Below are positions 51,208 through 59,817 of a stretch of DNA of 64,000 nucleotides, piece after piece. The first letter of the stretch is position 1. Every line of letters begins with the position of its first letter. The translations under genes and the position numbers were made by a program. The DNA is taken from positions 1-64,000 of the forward strand of contig JACQWY010000016.1 of the NCBI GenBank assembly GCA_016209015.1, given 5' to 3'. This DNA is from Gammaproteobacteria bacterium. Its GTDB lineage: Bacteria; Pseudomonadota; Gammaproteobacteria; Ga0077536. Under the pieces are notes generated by a model. The model saw only the letters and a program-made list of their open reading frames with translations. It was not told the origin of the DNA and ran no database searches.

Positions 51208-51292
51208 AAGCTCCACACCGGGATTTGGGGTCAGAGTCCGATTCAATTGGACTCTGACCCCAATTCCCGGAAGCTCCACACCGGTTCCCGGG
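51208..51292. repeat. GGGGTCAGAGTCC palindrome flanked by direct repeats
   Basis: CCGGGATTTGGGGTCAGAGT pairs with ACTCTGACCCCAATTCCCGG (51218-51270). The sequence GAAGCTCCACACCGG occurs on both sides, at 51208 and 51270. The GGGGTCAGAGTCC palindrome is of the REP type known from many proteobacterial genomes. It lies just before the acyl-CoA ligase gene. Confidence 0.85.
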
Positions 51293-51304
51293 AAAGGTTC
51301 GACC

Positions 51305-52924
51305 ATGTACCCGTTCGCGCTGACCGCATCGTATTGCCCTGCCGTCGTCGACGGCCCGCTCGAGGACATGACCGTGGGCGAGGCCTTGCGCCGCGCCGCG
51401 GCGGACAGCCCCGCGCGGCCCGCGCTCACCGAGATCACGGCCGCCGGCGTCGCCGGCCGGCGCTGGACGTTCGGCGCGCTGCTCGCGGACGCCGAGGCGC
51501 TCGCCCGCGTGCTGCTCACGCGCCACGCGCCCGGGGCCCGGATTGCGATATGGGCGCCGAACGTTCCGGAATGGGTGCTGCTCGAGCTCGCGGCGGGACT
51601 CGCCGGGATCACGATCGTGACGATCAACCCCTCGTTCCAGCCGCGCGAAGTGCACTTCGTCCTCGCGCAATCGCAGGCCAGCGCGCTCTACCTCGTGCCG
51701 AGCCATCGCGGCAATCCGATGCGCCAGATCGCCGAATCGCTCGCGCCCGAGCTGCCGGGCCTCGAGACCATCGTCGACCTCGCGGATCGCGAGGCGCTGT
51801 ACCGGCCGGCCGGTCCCCTGCCGGGCGGCGCGCTGCCCGCGGTCGATCCGCTCGCCGTCGCGCAAATCCAGTACACCTCCGGCACTACCGGCTTTCCGAA
51901 GGGCGCGCTGCTCCACCATCGCGGCATCACGAACAACGCGCGGCTGCACGCCGCGCGCATCGGCGGCCGCGCCGGCGACACCTGGCTGAACTTCATGCCG
52001 CTCTTCCACACCGGCGGCTGCGCGGTGCAGGTGCTGGGCGCCCTGCAGACGCGCGGCCACCTGGTGCTCGCCGCGCAGTTCGATGCCGGCCTGATGATCG
52101 ACGCCATAGAACGCGAGCGCGTGAACCTCGTGCTCGGCGTGCCGACGATGATCCGCGGCATGCTGGAAATGAACGCGAGGCAACCGCGCGATCTGACGAG
52201 CGTGCACACGGTCATCGTCGGCGGCGCGATGGTGCCTCCCGAGCTCGTCACGAAGACCCGCGAAGTGTTCGGCTGCGATTTCCAGATCATCTACGGCCAG
52301 ACCGAGACTTCGCCCGTGCTGACCTGCGTGTGGAAAGACGATTCGCTGGATGACATCACCGGCACCGTCGGCCAGGCCATTCCACATACCGAGCTCTCGA
52401 TCCGCGATCCGAAGACGAACGAGACGGTGCCGATCGGCGGGATCGGCGAAATCTGTGCGCGCGGCTACTGCACGATGCACGGCTACAACGACAACCCCGC
52501 CGCGACGCGCGCCGCGCTCGACGAGCAGGGCTGGCTGCACACGGGCGATCTCGGGACGATGGATGCGCGCGGTTACGTCCGCGTCACCGGCCGGCTGAAG
52601 GAGATGATCATCCGCGGCGGCGAGAACCTCTTCCCGGCCGAAATCGAGAACGCGATGCTCGAACACCCGGCGATCGCGGATTGCGCGGTCGTGGGTCTGC
52701 CCGATCCGACGTGGGGGGAAGTCGTGGCCTGCTTCATCCGTCCCGCGGGGCACGAACGTCCCGGCATGCAGGAGCTCGCCGCGTTCTGCCGCGAGCGACT
52801 CTCGCCGCAGAAGACGCCGGCGCGCTGGATCTTCGTCGAGACCTGGCCGACGACGGCGTCGGGGAAGATCCAGAAGTTCGCGTTGCAGGAGGGTTTTGCG
52901 CGCGGGGAATACGAGGCGCTGTAG
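51305..52924 (+). CDS. AMP-dependent fatty acyl-CoA synthetase
   Basis: Protein of 539 aa of the ANL superfamily. The P-loop-like YTSGTTGFPKGALLHH, YGQTETSPV, the aspartate in WLHTGDLG, the hinge GRLKEMIIRGGENLFP and the catalytic lysine in TASGKIQKF are all present. It activates a carboxylic acid to acyl-AMP and then acyl-CoA. Sequence style is that of medium/long-chain fatty-acyl-CoA synthases. ATG 51305 follows GGGAAAGG. It could supply substrates for the single-chain carboxylase at the left end, but there is no physical linkage. Confidence 0.92.
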   Translation: MYPFALTASYCPAVVDGPLEDMTVGEALRRAAADSPARPALTEITAAGVAGRRWTFGALLADAEALARVLLTRHAPGARIAIWAPNVPEWVLLELAAGLAGITIVTINPSFQPREVHFVLAQSQASALYLVPSHRGNPMRQIAESLAPELPGLETIVDLADREALYRPAGPLPGGALPAVDPLAVAQIQYTSGTTGFPKGALLHHRGITNNARLHAARIGGRAGDTWLNFMPLFHTGGCAVQVLGALQTRGHLVLAAQFDAGLMIDAIERERVNLVLGVPTMIRGMLEMNARQPRDLTSVHTVIVGGAMVPPELVTKTREVFGCDFQIIYGQTETSPVLTCVWKDDSLDDITGTVGQAIPHTELSIRDPKTNETVPIGGIGEICARGYCTMHGYNDNPAATRAALDEQGWLHTGDLGTMDARGYVRVTGRLKEMIIRGGENLFPAEIENAMLEHPAIADCAVVGLPDPTWGEVVACFIRPAGHERPGMQELAAFCRERLSPQKTPARWIFVETWPTTASGKIQKFALQEGFARGEYEAL

Positions 52925-52971
52925 AACGAACCGGATCGCGTGTTTACACGTCCGTCCTTCACCCCGGCTCC

Positions 52972-53040
52972 GTCTTCGTGGTCTTCGTGGTCTTCGTGGT
53001 CTTCGTGGTCTTCGTGGTCTTCGTGGTCTTCATGGTCTTC
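52972..53040. repeat. 9-bp tandem repeat GTCTTCGTG
   Basis: Six perfect GTCTTCGTG units run from 52972 to 53025, followed by the variants GTCTTCATG and GTCTTCGCC. The array lies between convergent genes (acyl-CoA ligase and arfB). Copy number could vary by slippage. Confidence 0.95.
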
Positions 53041-53059
53041 GCCCGACCGTGCGCGACGA

Positions 53060-53476
53060 TTAGTCCGAATCGACCCGCCCCCGCATCTTCTTCACTGCAG
53101 CACGCTTCGACTTGCCCTCGAGCCGCTTCACCTTCGAGGAGGCCGTCGGCTTCGTCGGCCGGCGCTTCTTCTGCGTGACCGTCACGGCGCGCACGAGCTC
53201 GGCGAGGCGGGCGAGCGCATCCTCGCGGTTCTGCTCGAGCGTGCGGTGCTGCTGGGCCTTGATGACGACGACGCCGTCTCGCGTGATGCGGCTGTCGCTC
53301 AACGCGAGCAGGCGCTCGCGGTAGAGCTCCGGCAGCGAGGAGGCGCGGATGTCGAAGCGCAGATGCACGGCGCTCGAGACCTTGTTCACGTTCTGTCCGC
53401 CCGCGCCCTGCGCGCGGATGGCCTTGAGCTCTATCTCCTCGTCCGGGATCGCGAGCCGCGCGGTGATTTCGAGCAT
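53060..53476 (-). CDS. arfB: Alternative ribosome-rescue peptidyl-tRNA hydrolase ArfB
   Basis: Protein of 138 aa with the release-factor GGQ motif in RAQGAGGQNVNKVSSAVHLRF and a basic C-terminal tail (KKRRPTKPTASSKVKRL and further lysines) that inserts into the empty mRNA channel. It hydrolyses peptidyl-tRNA on stalled non-stop ribosomes. ATG 53476 lies 3 bp after the stop of the AI-2E transporter gene, suggesting co-transcription. Confidence 0.95.
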   Translation of the reverse strand: MLEITARLAIPDEEIELKAIRAQGAGGQNVNKVSSAVHLRFDIRASSLPELYRERLLALSDSRITRDGVVVIKAQQHRTLEQNREDALARLAELVRAVTVTQKKRRPTKPTASSKVKRLEGKSKRAAVKKMRGRVDSD

Positions 53477-53479
53477 GCT

Positions 53480-54691
53480 TCAGACTCCTTCCGCCGCTGC
53501 CGGCCGGGCCTCGCCCGCCGTGGGCACACCCAGTACGTCGTGGATGACGTAGCGCGCGACGGGGACGCCGAGCAGCAGCCCCCACACGCCGAACGCATGG
53601 TAGCCGATGTAGAGAATGAGGAGCGTGAGCACGGGATTGAGTCTGAGGTGCTGACTGTAGATCAGCGGATTCAGGAAATAGGCCTCGATGACGTGGATGA
53701 CGAGGATCATGCCGATCACGCCGAACGAGAGGCCGAGCCCGCCCGCGTTCAAGGCGACGAGTACCATGGGCGTCGTCGACAGGAACACGCCGAGCACGGG
53801 CACGAAGCTGCACACGAAGACGACGAGCGCGAGCATGCTGATCGAGGGCAGGCCGAGCAGCAGCATGCCGAAGACGGTGAGCAGCGTGTTCGCGCAGGCG
53901 ATGAGCGCCTGGGCCTGGATCGCGCGGCCGACGAGGTTCGTGAAGCCGACGACCGGCTGCGCAGCCTCCTCGTAGAAATCTTTCAGGCGCGACTCGCCGA
54001 GATCGCGGATCTGGGCGCGCAGCCGCGCGAGATCGACGAGGATGAGGAAGCTGAAGAGCAGCGCGAGCAGCATGGTCGCGGTGGCCTTGTACAAAGCCTT
54101 GATGAGCGCCGGCACCTCGGTGCGGACGCGCGCGAACTGCTTCGAGACGAGCGCGCCGAGCAGCAGGTGATCCTCGATCGCGTGATAACGGCCGAGCGGC
54201 GTCTCGGGCGCCGCCGGCGCGTCGAAATCGGCTGACGCGGGCACCCCGAGCGTCACGCGCTCCTCGGTGAGCGTCCGGTCGATGCGCGCCGTCGTCTCGT
54301 CGTCGAGCGCGCTGCGCGCGTATTCCTTGAGCGCGCCGCCGAGTTGCGGATAACCGTCGACGAGCACGCGTTTCGCGTCGACGATGCGCTCCTCCACCGC
54401 GCCGAGATTGTCGATGAGCTCCTTCGCTTCGCCCGCGACCTGCGGCGTGACGAAGCGCACGAAGGAGACGAGCGCGATGACGAGCAGACCGTAGACCGCG
54501 ACCAGCGAGGCGCGATACGGCAGGCGCAGACGGCGCTGCAGGAATTCCGCGCCCGGCGCCACCACGAACGCGAGCACGAACGTCAGGAACACGAGGCCGA
54601 AGAAATCGCGCAACATCCACAACGCGCCGAAGAACAGCGCCCAGATCACGACGCGACGGTTCAGGCGATAGAACTGTGAGAGGCTGAACAT
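53480..54691 (-). CDS. AI-2E/PerM-family membrane transporter
   Basis: Protein of 403 aa with about seven to eight transmembrane helices. The N-terminal pair (VVIWALFFGALWMLRDFFGLVFLTFVLAFVVAP), a soluble middle portion (~80-190), and C-terminal conserved segments including VFVCSFVPVLGVFLSTTP and FLNPLIYSQHLRLNPVLTLLILYIG identify the family (UPF0118). Members export autoinducer-2 or exchange ions; the exact substrate is unclear. It lies upstream of arfB in an apparent operon. Confidence 0.9.
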   Translation of the reverse strand: MFSLSQFYRLNRRVVIWALFFGALWMLRDFFGLVFLTFVLAFVVAPGAEFLQRRLRLPYRASLVAVYGLLVIALVSFVRFVTPQVAGEAKELIDNLGAVEERIVDAKRVLVDGYPQLGGALKEYARSALDDETTARIDRTLTEERVTLGVPASADFDAPAAPETPLGRYHAIEDHLLLGALVSKQFARVRTEVPALIKALYKATATMLLALLFSFLILVDLARLRAQIRDLGESRLKDFYEEAAQPVVGFTNLVGRAIQAQALIACANTLLTVFGMLLLGLPSISMLALVVFVCSFVPVLGVFLSTTPMVLVALNAGGLGLSFGVIGMILVIHVIEAYFLNPLIYSQHLRLNPVLTLLILYIGYHAFGVWGLLLGVPVARYVIHDVLGVPTAGEARPAAAEGV

Positions 54692-54820
54692 GCAGTCGCG
54701 GACCTCGCGGGCGGGGCGCCCGGGGCCATTATAGGAAACTCCGATTGCCGCAGCCCTCGGCTTTTCGGAACAGTTGGTCCGTCTCCGCCGCAGGGTCGGG
54801 GGACGATACCGCAGCAGCGA

Positions 54821-55375
54821 TCACGGCGCGAGCAGGCGCTCGACGTCGCGTTCGATCGCCGCGGCCTCGCTGTCGCGGAAGCCGGCGTGCACGGTTTGGA
54901 GACGGCCGTCGCGATCGACGAGATACGAGGACGGCATGACCTTCAGCCCGTAGCGCTGAGGGCACTCGCCGCGGGGATCGAACGAGGATTCGAAAGTGAC
55001 CGGATGGCGGGCCAGGAACGCGTGCGCCTCATCGGCATCCTCGTCGACGTTGATGGCGACGACCTCGAAGCCGCGCTCACGATAGCGGCGATAGAGCGCG
55101 TCGTAGAACGGCATGGCCTGCCGGCAGGGCGTGCACCACGACGTCCAGAAATCGACGAGCACGCTCTGGCCCCGATGCGCAGTCAGGCTGAGCGGCGTCG
55201 CGTGATCGGCGCGCACCGCAGCACATTCGGGGACGGGCTGCCCGGGATCGAGGGCGCCCGCGCCGGGCGGGAATGCCCAGGCGAGCGCGAGTGCGAGCCC
55301 GGCGGGCTCGGCGCTCAGGCACGGCGCCGACGCTGGCGCGCCACGAGCCCTGCGAGTCCCGAGCCGAACAACCAT
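54821..55375 (-). CDS. TlpA-like periplasmic thioredoxin
   Basis: Protein of 184 aa with a redox motif WCTPC in VLVDFWTSWCTPCRQAMPFYDAL, VVAINVDEDADEA and the cis-proline in VMPSSYLVDRDG. A hydrophobic stretch (LALALAWAFPPGAGA) is likely an export signal, though the start is uncertain: ATG 55375 overlaps the upstream gene by 61 bp and leaves a long Arg-rich leader. Such thioredoxins often sit with DUF4266 and DUF3570 genes, whose remnant lies 1-2 kb upstream on the same strand. Confidence 0.85.
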   Translation of the reverse strand: MVVRLGTRRARGAPASAPCLSAEPAGLALALAWAFPPGAGALDPGQPVPECAAVRADHATPLSLTAHRGQSVLVDFWTSWCTPCRQAMPFYDALYRRYRERGFEVVAINVDEDADEAHAFLARHPVTFESSFDPRGECPQRYGLKVMPSSYLVDRDGRLQTVHAGFRDSEAAAIERDVERLLAP

Positions 55376-56067
55376 GCCGCAGCCGGCACCGGCACGGGCG
55401 AAGGCGCACCGAGCGTGATGTTGTCGACGCGCAGATCGAAATCCGGCGGCGGCGTCGTGATGTAGTTCGTCGTCGGACTGTGCGGAAAGCCCTCGAGGTG
55501 GATCCAGAACGCGCTGATGTCGTTGAATGCCGCATTCTCCGCGGCGACGTTCAGCGTCCCCGAAGCGGCGGCCGCATTGTCGAAACGGAAGACCGCGACC
55601 GGCTGCACCGTGCCGTGATCGGGATCCGTGCCGACGTCAGAGGTGACGAGGTCCGGGTCGAAGGCGTTCGTGTAGCCGTAGACGACGAAGTTGCCGCCTT
55701 CCTCGCCGGGCATCGTCACGTCGATCGACGTCAGGCTGAACGCCGTACCGTCGACCTTGCGGACATAGACGCCCGTCGAGTCCGGATGGTACTGCGCCTC
55801 GCGATCGGTGCTCGTGCCGGCGCGATGGAAATGGGAGCCGACATCGGTCGGATCCTTCACGATGCCGACCGCGACGCCGTTCTCGACGAAGCACGAGGTG
55901 CCGCCCGAGGTCGGGCACGCGCCGAGGACCGTGTTCTCGTTCGCCTGTCCGTACACTGCGCTCGGCATGCCCTGGAAGTCGACCACCTCGGCGGCGGCCG
56001 TGCCGGCTGCGAGCGTGAGCGACGACAGGACGATGCCCTGCAAGATACTGCCGTTGGGTTTTCTCAT
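55315..56067 (-). CDS. Secreted VPxPA/PEP-CTERM-type anchored protein
   Basis: Protein of 250 aa with a signal peptide (ILQGIVLSSLTLAAGTAAA), a beta-rich body, and a C-terminal sorting signal VPVPAAAWLFGSGLAGLVARQ followed by RRRRA. This is the typical exosortase recognition tail: VPxPA motif, transmembrane helix, arginine cluster. It is probably secreted and processed at the cell surface. Its 3' end overlaps the TlpA-like gene. A multi-hairpin repeat lies ~125 bp upstream. Function unknown. Confidence 0.82.
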   Translation of the reverse strand: MRKPNGSILQGIVLSSLTLAAGTAAAEVVDFQGMPSAVYGQANENTVLGACPTSGGTSCFVENGVAVGIVKDPTDVGSHFHRAGTSTDREAQYHPDSTGVYVRKVDGTAFSLTSIDVTMPGEEGGNFVVYGYTNAFDPDLVTSDVGTDPDHGTVQPVAVFRFDNAAAASGTLNVAAENAAFNDISAFWIHLEGFPHSPTTNYITTPPPDFDLRVDNITLGAPSPVPVPAAAWLFGSGLAGLVARQRRRRA

Positions 56068-56191
56068 GGTTCTTTGTCTCCTGCTTAGAGCGCTGCTGCG
56101 TGGCGCGAACCGGCATGAGACGTGCCGGCCACGTTTTCAAAATCAGACGTCCCGATCCGGGAAGCCTGGAATTCAGGTCTCGAAGTGTTAG

Positions 56192-56328
56192 GGAAGCTCT
56201 GAATAAGTCCATCCTGGACTTTTCAGAGCACGGTCGGCAAGAAGCGTGGTTCTTGCCAACCTTACGTGAACAATGGCTTACGCCACTGTTCACGGCGGCA
56301 CATCCCTGTGCCGCCGGAAGCTCTGAAT
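56192..56328. repeat. Inverted copy of the multi-hairpin repeat
   Basis: This 137-bp segment is the reverse complement of one unit of the array at 2-261, with the same four hairpins and TTCAGAGCTTCC ends. It matches the first unit (GGTTGG version). It abuts the 3' remnant of a broken DUF3570 gene. Positions 56068-56191 show nothing recognisable besides upstream sequence of the VPxPA-type gene. Confidence 0.9.
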
Positions 56329-57207
56329 CCACCCACAGATGAGGCAGGCCGAGTGCGCCAGCCAGTACGCGAAATCGGCATAGTCCGTCGCGCCGCCGCC
56401 GCCGAGCTTCAGCGCGCCCTGATGCGTGTAGTACTCGAAGCCGGCATTGAAGCGGATGCCGCGGCTGAAGTTCTTCGAGAGCGTGAGCCCGCCAGACAGC
56501 GCCCCGTAGCCCGAGAGCCGGAAATCGCTCGGTTAATGGCCGTCGGTGCGCGGCGCGAGAAAATACGGCGCGGAGAAATCGGCCCGCGACTGCGAGTAGT
56601 AGCGCACGCCCGGCGTGAGCGTCACGGTGCGCGTGAGCACCTGGACCCACTGCAGCTCGACGGTATGCGAGGCGATGCCCCAATCGTCGCGGTAATAGCG
56701 GTAATCGAAGTGCGGGGCGGCCTTCAGGGCCGGCAGATACTGGTTGAGACGCATGGAGACCGAGAGCTGGTTGCGCACGTCGGGCCGGACTTCGCGAAAG
56801 AGCTCTACGCCCACGACCTCGAGCGTCGTGACCTTCGACCAGTCGAGCTCGCTCGCCTGCCAGAGATCGTAGTACTCCTCGGGCGTGATCTCGCCGCGCA
56901 CGTAGACGGTCTTGTACGGATTGCCGAGGGAGCCGCTCTGCCGCGTGTAGCCCGCCGTGAGCCCGGCGAGCGTATTGCGGCCGAGCACCTGCGTGATCCC
57001 GAACGTGAAGCCATGCGTGCGACTCGCGGCGTCGAGCTCGGGATAGATCGCGGGTTTGTGTGCCGGATCCCCGGAATGAGGATCCGGATCGAGCGCCATC
57101 TGCTCGCGGGCGAGATTGCCGCGCTGCCAGGGCTTCACGTCCGCGCAGCCCGCCAGCACGACGCACGCCGCGCCCAGAGTCACGAGCCCGATGATGGACA
57201 GCTTCAC
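56329..57207 (-). pseudogene. DUF4266-DUF3570 chimeric, truncated pseudogene
   Basis: From GTG 57207 the frame encodes a lipoprotein signal (VVLAGC) and the DUF4266 block CADVKPWQRGNLAREQM. It then jumps into the middle of a DUF3570 outer-membrane barrel (THGFTFGITQVLGRN, GNPYKTVYVRGEI, HFDYRYYRDDWGIASHTVEL, GVRYYSQSRADF). The ~200-residue N-terminal part of DUF3570 is missing. A TAA at 56533-56535 stops it after 224 aa, yet barrel sequence continues in the same frame (LSGYGALSGGLTLSKNFS, GFEYYTH, DYADFAYWLAH) until the multi-hairpin repeat cuts it. It is probably non-functional. DUF4266, DUF3570 and thioredoxin genes normally form one operon. Confidence 0.75.
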
Positions 57208-57447
57208 ATCGGGTGCCTCGATGCCGCATGCGGAACGTCTTCGACAGGGAGGAGGTCCGGCGCGTGACGGTCCGCAACGTCGGGCCCGCCCGATCACCGG
57301 GTTCGAGTGCTTCGTGGTTCCCGCGTGATCGCTTCGCGGCCGGTTCCGGGAAGCGCGGGGACACTGTACCCGCGGGGTGGCGCTTGGGAATGCGACCGAT
57401 GGTCGCGCGGCGTTTTGTCGCACCCGCGGGACGCGGATGCCGCGCCT

Positions 57448-58395
57448 TCAGCCGGCGGCGGCCTGTTTGCAGGGCTGCGCCGCCGAGCCCTTGCACTTGC
57501 AGATCACGTCTTCGAGCGCACGCCGGAACCAGAGATGCGCGGGGTGGGCAGCGAAGCGCTCGTGCCAGATGAGCTGGATCGCGCGGAAGACGAACGGGGC
57601 CGGTTGCGGGAAGGGCCGCACCGTGAGCTTGAAGAGCGGCGCGTAACGATCCGCGACGCGCTTCGGCAGCGCGGTCACGAGATCGCTCTCCGCAACGATG
57701 CCCGGTGCGACGGAGAACTGGTTGACCGTGAGCGCGACACGCCGCGACAAGCCCTGCTCGGCGAGGATGTCGTCGACGAAGCCGCGCGCGTCGCCGCGCA
57801 GCGTCACGAGCAGGTGCTTCGCCTGCGCATAGCGCTCGAGATTGAGCCGGCCTCGCGCGAGCGGATGATCAGGGCGCATCAACACCACGAATTCGTCCTC
57901 GTCGAGCACGACCGTGCCGAAGCGCTCCGGCACGTCGCCGTACGCGCCGATCCCGAAATCCACCTCGCGCGCGTCGAGCCGCTCGAAGATCTTGCCGCCC
58001 GCCGGCAGCAGGCGCAGATCGATGCCGGGTGCTTCGCGCGCGAGATGCGCCATGAGCGCGGAGAGACACGAGGTGACGACGTAGTCCGAGGTGTCGATCG
58101 TGAACGTCCGGCGCGCGGTCTTCGGATCGAAGGCGACGGGATCGAGCGCGGATTCGATCGTCGCGAGCGCCTCGTGGACCTCGCTCGCGAGCTCGACCGC
58201 GCGCGGCGTCGGCCGCATGCCCTGCGGACTGCGCACGAACAGCTCGTCTTTCAGCCGCTCGCGCAGCCGCGTGAGCGCATTGCTGAATGCCGGCTGCGAG
58301 AGGCCGACGCGGCGCGCCGCGCGCGTCACGTTCCGCTCCGTCATGAGGGCGTCGAAGATGACGAGGAGATTGAGGTCGATGCGTCGTAGATTCAT
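57448..58395 (-). CDS. LysR-family transcriptional regulator
   Basis: Protein of 315 aa. The N-terminal DNA-binding domain begins MNLRRIDLNLLVIFDALMTE with VTRAARRVGLSQPAFSNALTRLRE, close to the NodD/LeuO-like subgroup; the effector domain has DFGIGAYGDVPERF. The C-terminus ends with an unusual cysteine-bearing tail (CKCKGSAAQPCKQ). ATG 58395 fits family starts better than an upstream methionine 36 bp away. It is divergent from a small membrane-protein gene (58510), its most likely target. Confidence 0.9.
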   Translation of the reverse strand: MNLRRIDLNLLVIFDALMTERNVTRAARRVGLSQPAFSNALTRLRERLKDELFVRSPQGMRPTPRAVELASEVHEALATIESALDPVAFDPKTARRTFTIDTSDYVVTSCLSALMAHLAREAPGIDLRLLPAGGKIFERLDAREVDFGIGAYGDVPERFGTVVLDEDEFVVLMRPDHPLARGRLNLERYAQAKHLLVTLRGDARGFVDDILAEQGLSRRVALTVNQFSVAPGIVAESDLVTALPKRVADRYAPLFKLTVRPFPQPAPFVFRAIQLIWHERFAAHPAHLWFRRALEDVICKCKGSAAQPCKQAAAG

Positions 58396-58509
58396 ATCCT
58401 CAATAGTAGATGTTCGGCATATCGATTTCAAAAATTATCGAAGCGCGTCCAGACTTCGCTCCATCGGGTCGGGGCAGCCTGCTCCGGCCGCAAAATGAGG
58501 AGTCGAACC

Positions 58510-58755
58510 ATGAGTTGTGCAGCACCGAATCTCTGCCTCGAGAATACCCCGGCCCGCGCGGCCGCGGCCCCGTCGCGCCCGGCGTCCGTGGTCCGTCTCG
58601 CGGAGCGCAGCGCCGTGAACCCGCCGCGCGCGGTCTCTGGCTGGACGGGCAGCGAGCTCGCCGCGGTCGTGGGCTCGACCCTCGCCGCGGTCACGCTCTA
58701 CAGCCTGATCGCCTTCGAGCTCGTCACGAAGCTCGAGCCGCCGATCGTGTTCTGA
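58510..58755 (+). CDS. Small single-pass membrane protein
   Basis: Protein of 81 aa starting MSCAAPNLCLENTPARAA; ATG 58510 is supported by GAGGAG seven bases upstream. One predicted membrane helix lies near the C-terminus (ELAAVVGSTLAAVTLYSLIAFELV), with a soluble, alanine/arginine-rich N-terminus. No family recognised. It is divergent from the LysR gene, sharing a 114-bp intergenic region, so it may be LysR-controlled. Confidence 0.55.
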   Translation: MSCAAPNLCLENTPARAAAAPSRPASVVRLAERSAVNPPRAVSGWTGSELAAVVGSTLAAVTLYSLIAFELVTKLEPPIVF

Positions 58756-58967
58756 CGGCGCCACCGGATTCCGGGCCGCCGGTGGACACTGCCGCGCTAC
58801 GGCGCGCGGTCGGCGGTCCGGAAACGATCGACTTCCCGCCACAGCCCCGACCCCTCCTCCGCCCGCACGCGTCACGGAAGACGCGTCCCGGGCGGCCCTT
58901 TGGCCGCGGACTCTTGCCGCATTGCAGGATTGCCAGGCGGTCGATGTTTCGTCTGTAATCCGGAGCC

Positions 58968-59759
58968 ATGAGCGAGCCCACGCCCCAGTCTCCGGAGACG
59001 AGCACCGCCGAGCTGCCGTTCGTCGCCCCGTTCCGCACGCTGGCGCCCACCGAACCGCTCGGCTGGGTGCTGAAGGGCTGGGCCGATTTCAAGGCCGCGC
59101 CGGCCGTGAGCTTGGAGGCCGGCGGGCTGATCGTCCTGCTGAGTCTCGCGATCACCGCGCTCGGGTGGAATTACGGCAGTTACTGGATCGAAATCGCGCT
59201 GCTCTCGGGTTTCGTGTTCGTCGCGCCCGTGCTCGCGGTCGTCTACTACGCCGTCGCCTGGCAGCTCGAACAGGGCCGCGCGCCGAACATCGGCGTGTGC
59301 CTGCTCAAAGCCCGGAGCGCGTTCGGCAATCTGATGGTGCTCGCGCTCGTCCTGATGATCGTCTTCCTGCTGTGGGGACGCTCGGCGACGGTGCTCCACA
59401 TCTTCTTCCCGCTCGAAGGCCACCCGAGCCTCGAGGAACTGCTGCCGTTCCTCACCATCGGCTCGGTCATCGGCACCCTCTTCGTCATGATCACGTTCGC
59501 CTGCACGGCGTTCTCGATCCCGATGCTGATGGACCGGCGCATCGACGCGGTGACCGCGGTCGTGACGAGCATCAACGCGGTCCTCCGCAACAAGCCGGCG
59601 ATGGCGGTGTGGGCCGGACTGATCGTGGCCGCCGTCGCGATCGGCTTCCTGACCGCGATGATCGGCCTCGCCGTCACCATGCCGGTGATCGGCTATGCGA
59701 CCTGGCATGGCTATCGCGCGACGATCGACGCGAGCGCGTATCCGCCGAACGATGGTTGA
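58968..59759 (+). CDS. DUF2189-family integral membrane protein
   Basis: Protein of 263 aa with about six transmembrane helices. FRTLAPTEPLGWVLKGWADFKAAP near the start and FAPVLAVVYYAVAWQLE-like segments match DUF2189 (sometimes annotated cytochrome c oxidase subunit I-like, without evidence). The C-terminal helix pair ends PVIGYATWHGYRATID. There is no known function and no conserved catalytic residues. ATG 58968. It is followed by a family A hairpin and the convergent nitronate monooxygenase-like gene. Confidence 0.82.
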   Translation: MSEPTPQSPETSTAELPFVAPFRTLAPTEPLGWVLKGWADFKAAPAVSLEAGGLIVLLSLAITALGWNYGSYWIEIALLSGFVFVAPVLAVVYYAVAWQLEQGRAPNIGVCLLKARSAFGNLMVLALVLMIVFLLWGRSATVLHIFFPLEGHPSLEELLPFLTIGSVIGTLFVMITFACTAFSIPMLMDRRIDAVTAVVTSINAVLRNKPAMAVWAGLIVAAVAIGFLTAMIGLAVTMPVIGYATWHGYRATIDASAYPPNDG

Positions 59760-59781
59760 ATTGGAATTGGCGTAGGCCGGC

Positions 59782-59817
59782 GTAGGTCCGTATACGCCTG
59801 CGGCTGATCGGACCTAC
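59782..59817. repeat. TAGGTCCG hairpin (family A)
   Basis: GTAGGTCCG at 59782 pairs with CGGACCTAC near 59809-59817, with GCCTGCGGC in the loop. It lies between convergent genes and probably acts as a bidirectional terminator. Confidence 0.75.

Noticed and set aside
52959-54620. A 553-aa minus-strand frame ending in a Lys-Thr-Thr repeat
   Set aside because: It is a shadow frame across arfB and the AI-2E transporter; the repeat part is the intergenic 9-bp array.
56533-57207. An intact 224-aa lipoprotein
   Set aside because: Barrel-coding sequence continues in frame after the stop, and the fusion of DUF4266 with half of DUF3570 indicates decay; called as a pseudogene.
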